A DNA stretch of 25,345 nt from the NCBI GenBank assembly GCA_964606695.1, contig CAZSHG010000038.1, forward strand, positions 1-25,345. The letters are read 5' to 3'. A program made the position numbers and the translations under genes. This document shows, piece by piece, positions 22,159-25,345 of the stretch (the stretch's first letter is position 1; each line of letters begins with the position of its first letter). The notes under the pieces are model-generated. The model was given only the letters and a program-made list of their open reading frames with translations. It was not told the DNA's origin and made no database searches. This DNA comes from CAZSHG01 sp964606695 [NCBI: uncultured bacterium] (lineage in GTDB: Bacteria; UBP14; UBA6098).

Positions 22159-23763
22159 TTAACCTTGCCAGCGTTCCACGCGGTTTCGACCGGCTCCTTT
22201 GGCTCGATACAGTGCCTCGTCCGCCCTGAGGATACAAACGTCCATATCTTCGATTTCGGCGTTACTCGCTATTCCGAACGACATTGTAATACTCAGGATT
22301 TCTCCCTCATAAACCTGCTTTTCGTCGGCGATTTTTTTGCGTGCTTTCTCGGCTAATTCGACGGCGTTTTCTATATTAAAATCGGGAAGCAGGATCAAAA
22401 ATTCCTCGCCACCCCATCTGCCGATATACCCGCTTTTGCCAATTACGTCCCGCAGTTTGGACGCGACGCCTTTGAGGACGAAATCACCGCAATCGTGGCC
22501 GTATTCGTCGTTGAACCGTTTAAAAAAGTCGATATCTGAGATAATTATCGAAAAACATCCCCCGGATTCCATGGAGTTCTTCGAAGTCTCGTTTATCTTA
22601 TCCATAATTCCAGGTCGATTAAGAAGCCCCGTAAGCGCGTCCGTGATCGAAGCCTTACGGTAAACTTCGGCTTCACGTTCTTTCTTTTCGATGATGTATT
22701 TCGCTTCGAGCCGTTCTATCTGTCGGCTTTTATCTAAATCGAAAATATGATCGCTGATTTCTTTCTGTAGTTTGAAATATTTCAATGCTTCCTGAAGATT
22801 TCCAAGCTTTTCATGAGCATGCGAAAGAGTAGCGTAAGCCGATCTCATAATGTTTTGAGCGCCTATTTCCCTCGCCTTAATTAAAGCTTTCTCGGCGTAA
22901 GACATGGCTTCTTCAAGGTCTTTGGTTGTAAATGCTAAAGTCGCTAAATTTGCGAGCAACGCCGCTACTCCCCATTTGTCGCCAATTTCTTCCATGGTCT
23001 GCATAGCTTCTTTTAAAATCCGCTTAGCCCCATCGTAATCCTCCTTGTATTTCCTGATAAGCCCTATATTCGCTAACACTGTTGCTATACCCGCCACATT
23101 GCCCGCCTTTCCAAACAAATCGAGCGCTTTTTTATATGTTTCCTCCGCCTTATCGAATTCATCACAAGCCTGATAAGCGCTGGCAAGGCCGTTAAACGAT
23201 CCCGCAAGACCGCTTTCATCTCCGAGTTCTTCCTTCAATTCAATAGACTTCCGATAATACTCTATTGCCTTCTGATAGGCTCTTTCTCGAAAATAGACAT
23301 CCGCGAGATTATTAAAATTCGTAGCTATCAGTTGCTTATTGCCCAATTCCTCGTTCAATTTGAGAGCTTTCCTGAAGGCTAAAGCGGATCTTTCATAATC
23401 ACCCATCTGAATATAAACAATGCCTTTATCATTGTAACATCTGGCAATAACTTCACTGTTGTTTATTCTATATCCTATCTTATTCATTCCATTCAGGGCT
23501 TCAAAAGATTCGGCATAATTCCCCGCACAACTATTTGATATTCCAAGCGAAGAATAGCATTTCGCCAGTAAAAAGAGATCGTCTGTCTTTTGAGCTTCCT
23601 CGATTCCAAGTTTGGCGAACTCGATCGATTTATCCGCGGAAATTACCACGCAAGAATTAGCAAGAGACACATATAACTGCGCCCTTTGAGCTGGATCTTT
23701 TGTTTTTTCCAGCTCGCTTTTCAATTCTTCGATTATCTTATGGACATCCGCTTTGGTATTCAT
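22159..23763 (-). CDS. TPR-repeat diguanylate cyclase (GGDEF)
   Basis: A 534-residue cytoplasmic protein. Residues about 25-340 are about eight tetratricopeptide repeats (for example GNYAESFEALNGM, GDYERSALAFRKAL, RAYQKAIEYYRKSIELKEEL), a short coiled linker follows (345-372), and residues 373-530 form a GGDEF domain. The active loop is GGEEF (451-455), the metal-binding SDIDFFKRFND (409-419) is intact, and the ending GRNRVE is typical, so c-di-GMP synthesis is expected. The RxxD inhibitory site usually found just upstream of the GGEEF loop reads GKSG here, so product inhibition there is probably absent. GGAGG lies six bases before the ATG. The TPR part likely receives a protein-binding signal; no partner is adjacent. 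Confidence 0.93.
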   Translation of the reverse strand: MNTKADVHKIIEELKSELEKTKDPAQRAQLYVSLANSCVVISADKSIEFAKLGIEEAQKTDDLFLLAKCYSSLGISNSCAGNYAESFEALNGMNKIGYRINNSEVIARCYNDKGIVYIQMGDYERSALAFRKALKLNEELGNKQLIATNFNNLADVYFRERAYQKAIEYYRKSIELKEELGDESGLAGSFNGLASAYQACDEFDKAEETYKKALDLFGKAGNVAGIATVLANIGLIRKYKEDYDGAKRILKEAMQTMEEIGDKWGVAALLANLATLAFTTKDLEEAMSYAEKALIKAREIGAQNIMRSAYATLSHAHEKLGNLQEALKYFKLQKEISDHIFDLDKSRQIERLEAKYIIEKKEREAEVYRKASITDALTGLLNRPGIMDKINETSKNSMESGGCFSIIISDIDFFKRFNDEYGHDCGDFVLKGVASKLRDVIGKSGYIGRWGGEEFLILLPDFNIENAVELAEKARKKIADEKQVYEGEILSITMSFGIASNAEIEDMDVCILRADEALYRAKGAGRNRVERWQG

Positions 23764-23819
23764 TTCAACCTCCAGAATTCAACATCTACCGGTTAAATGC
23801 AAAATAAAAGTGCACCGGA

Positions 23820-24077
23820 TTATATTTTAGGTTTTGGTGATCTTGAGTTAATTCTAAAGCGCTTTCTTTCGATATGGTCTATCTCGTAGATTCCCCAATT
23901 ATCGAAGTCGTAGAAATCGGCACCATCATGTAAATAGATTAAATCACCTTTTATTTGAAGATTTGCGAAACCATTGAACATTACGGTATGTTCATCCGTT
24001 ATCCAGTCTGGGCATTCGCCAATAAGAGTAAGTGATGCGAATACAAGAATTATTATGGAGGAGAAAACCGTTTTCAT
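23820..24077 (-). CDS. Short exported hypothetical protein, possibly a truncated propeller gene
   Basis: An 85-residue protein with a signal peptide (MKTVFSSIIILVFASLTLIG) and a short beta-type remainder: WITDEHTVMFNGFANLQIKG, then DLIYLHDGADFYDFDNWGIY. The latter resembles one blade of a propeller repeat, so the gene may be the start of a longer protein that was cut short, or a genuine small exported protein. GGAGGT lies seven bases before the ATG at 24077; the 24092 start would overlap the upstream gene and is less likely. It follows the partial upstream gene by five bases, so the two are probably one operon. Confidence 0.65.
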   Translation of the reverse strand: MKTVFSSIIILVFASLTLIGECPDWITDEHTVMFNGFANLQIKGDLIYLHDGADFYDFDNWGIYEIDHIERKRFRINSRSPKPKI

Positions 24078-24082
24078 TTCTC

Positions 24083-25345
24083 TCACCTCCAAATCCTGTA
24101 TGCGAATATTGTCTCGTTTCTCACAGCAATAAGGTATTTGCCGTCTCCTGTGAATTTGTAGCTCTCGAATTTATTCTCATAATGGTTCATAGCTTTAGGA
24201 AGCCCAAAAAGTAAAACTCCATTCATATCGGTTACAATTATTTCTCTGCCATTTCCTAATTCTTTGATGCATGATATAGCAATGGCCTTTCCATCACCCA
24301 AATAGAATCCTATAGAACTTTCTATCGAGACTTCTCTTAATCTTTTGAGTGAATCATATTCGTGAGAAATGGGAATCTCGAATCCTATAATTTCCACGCC
24401 ATCAACAGTAGAATAAATGAGGCATGAATCGGCCTGTTCTCGAGAAACGGTCGCCCATAAATAATCTCCCTCATCAGAGATACCACAGGATAGACTTTGG
24501 ACGTTCTCGAAATCCAAACTTAAACTCCGTATTTGGTTTCCTAAAGTGTCGTAAGAAATTACTAATAATGTATTAATAGGCCTTCCGATAGGAGCGATTC
24601 TCCAGTAATGCTCGTTATTATCTACTTTATTAATGAAGTAATTCCATTCAATAACGCCCTCCGGTTTTATTCCGCCCCAAAAATCCGGCACTTCTGCCAA
24701 GACGTTTTTTTCATCGTCGTAAATCCAAAGAGTATCTATTCCTATTTTCCAGATTTTCGTGAAATTCTCTGATAAAGATGATTCATATATTTTAGATTCA
24801 ACCGAAAATCCCTCTCTAATGTAAAAATACAATATTCGGTTAGATAATGTATCTATTATCATTATGCTATGAACGTCCCATTCCGTTGGCTCAAGTACAT
24901 TATTAATAGTAGGTCTCCCCAATTTTTCCCCGTCTTTTGAAAATTTACAGTAAATGCAATATGGGGTTTCGAAAAGTAAATTGCTTTCCTTATTATAAAG
25001 CCTCTGGCAGACGTATGGATTATCCACACCTCCATTTAAAGAATCTGAGCAAAGACATTCCATTAGAAAAACCAGATTGCCGTTCGGAGAAATGTCGAAT
25101 GATCGTCCGCCATAAGCATTCGGGAAGGAATCGATGACAGTGCCAGTAGTATCGTAAATGCGAATCACACCGTCGTTCATTCCGCCAAATGTAAAACTCA
25201 CCGGGAAACGCCCGTCCTCGGTCGGCTCACCGAGCGCAACCGTATCGCCCGCCGGTATGGGAATCGAGAAAAGCAAGGTCGGCTCAATTGTTATCTCCTC
25301 ACCTTCCGGCACTATCACCTCCGCGCTGTCTTCGGCTGTGTAGGT
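24083..25345 (-). CDS. Partial exported propeller-like protein, N-terminus outside the window
   Basis: The open frame runs to the window edge with no stop, so only about 420 C-terminal residues are seen. An in-frame GTG at 25318 could be read as a start, but the frame continues upstream (TYTAEDSAE before it), so I call it partial. The visible part has repeated beta-type blocks such as DGVIRIYDTTGTVID, SFDISPNGNLVFL, ISDEGDYLWATVSREQ, ATVSREQADSCLIYS and YKFTGDGKYLIAVRNETIFA, typical of WD40-like or TolB-like propellers. No catalytic motif is seen. It ends five bases before the short exported gene. Confidence 0.75.
   Translation of the reverse strand, partial: TYTAEDSAEVIVPEGEEITIEPTLLFSIPIPAGDTVALGEPTEDGRFPVSFTFGGMNDGVIRIYDTTGTVIDSFPNAYGGRSFDISPNGNLVFLMECLCSDSLNGGVDNPYVCQRLYNKESNLLFETPYCIYCKFSKDGEKLGRPTINNVLEPTEWDVHSIMIIDTLSNRILYFYIREGFSVESKIYESSLSENFTKIWKIGIDTLWIYDDEKNVLAEVPDFWGGIKPEGVIEWNYFINKVDNNEHYWRIAPIGRPINTLLVISYDTLGNQIRSLSLDFENVQSLSCGISDEGDYLWATVSREQADSCLIYSTVDGVEIIGFEIPISHEYDSLKRLREVSIESSIGFYLGDGKAIAISCIKELGNGREIIVTDMNGVLLFGLPKAMNHYENKFESYKFTGDGKYLIAVRNETIFAYRIWR

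Overview
The window looks like chromosomal DNA of a Gram-negative bacterium from the FCB side of the tree or a related uncultured candidate phylum. The evidence is two exported proteins ending in an SPNPFN/HPNPFN-type sorting domain (type IX or FlgD-like), a large exported Asp-box protein, a TldD/TldE pair, strong AGGAGG-type ribosome sites and mostly tight, overlapping operons. No plasmid, phage or insertion-sequence gene is visible. The exact phylum cannot be fixed from this window.

Layout. Positions 1-286 are a mosaic of dispersed inverted and direct repeats. A small XRE-type DNA-binding protein (287-655) follows, then a 21-bp-period tandem array (693-1042). On the minus strand lie rarD, two tandem structured hairpins (1993-2151) and the coupled tldE-tldD pair, whose promoter overlaps a perfect palindrome. 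A MITE-like inverted repeat and a strong terminator separate these from an exported sorting-domain protein (5222-6163). On the plus strand a coupled three-gene operon encodes a membrane-anchored transglutaminase-like protein, an ABC ATPase and an S4 RNA-binding protein. It converges on an MBL-fold hydrolase. A large hybrid sensor kinase follows (9864-12380); its H-box carries Leu where the phospho-accepting His should be.

From 18386 down to 12377 on the minus strand runs a six-gene block: tig, clpP, clpX, lspA, rluD and a predicted exported propeller-like protein. Junctions are 9 nt or overlapping. It joins co-translational folding, ATP-dependent proteolysis, lipoprotein signal-peptide cleavage and rRNA modification. 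Its ClpP carries Asn in place of the catalytic Asp. A tRNA-Leu(UAG) gene lies upstream.

The right end (18727-25345, all minus strand) holds a small hypothetical protein with a repeat-rich upstream region, an 863-residue Asp-box lipoprotein-like protein with a second 21-bp-period array just upstream of its promoter, a TPR-GGDEF diguanylate cyclase, a short exported orphan and a partial propeller-like gene cut by the window edge.

Most of the window is ordinary. The less ordinary items are the 21-bp-period intergenic arrays (two clear, one doubtful), the tandem hairpins with compensatory stem changes, and two conserved enzymes lacking a canonical catalytic residue.
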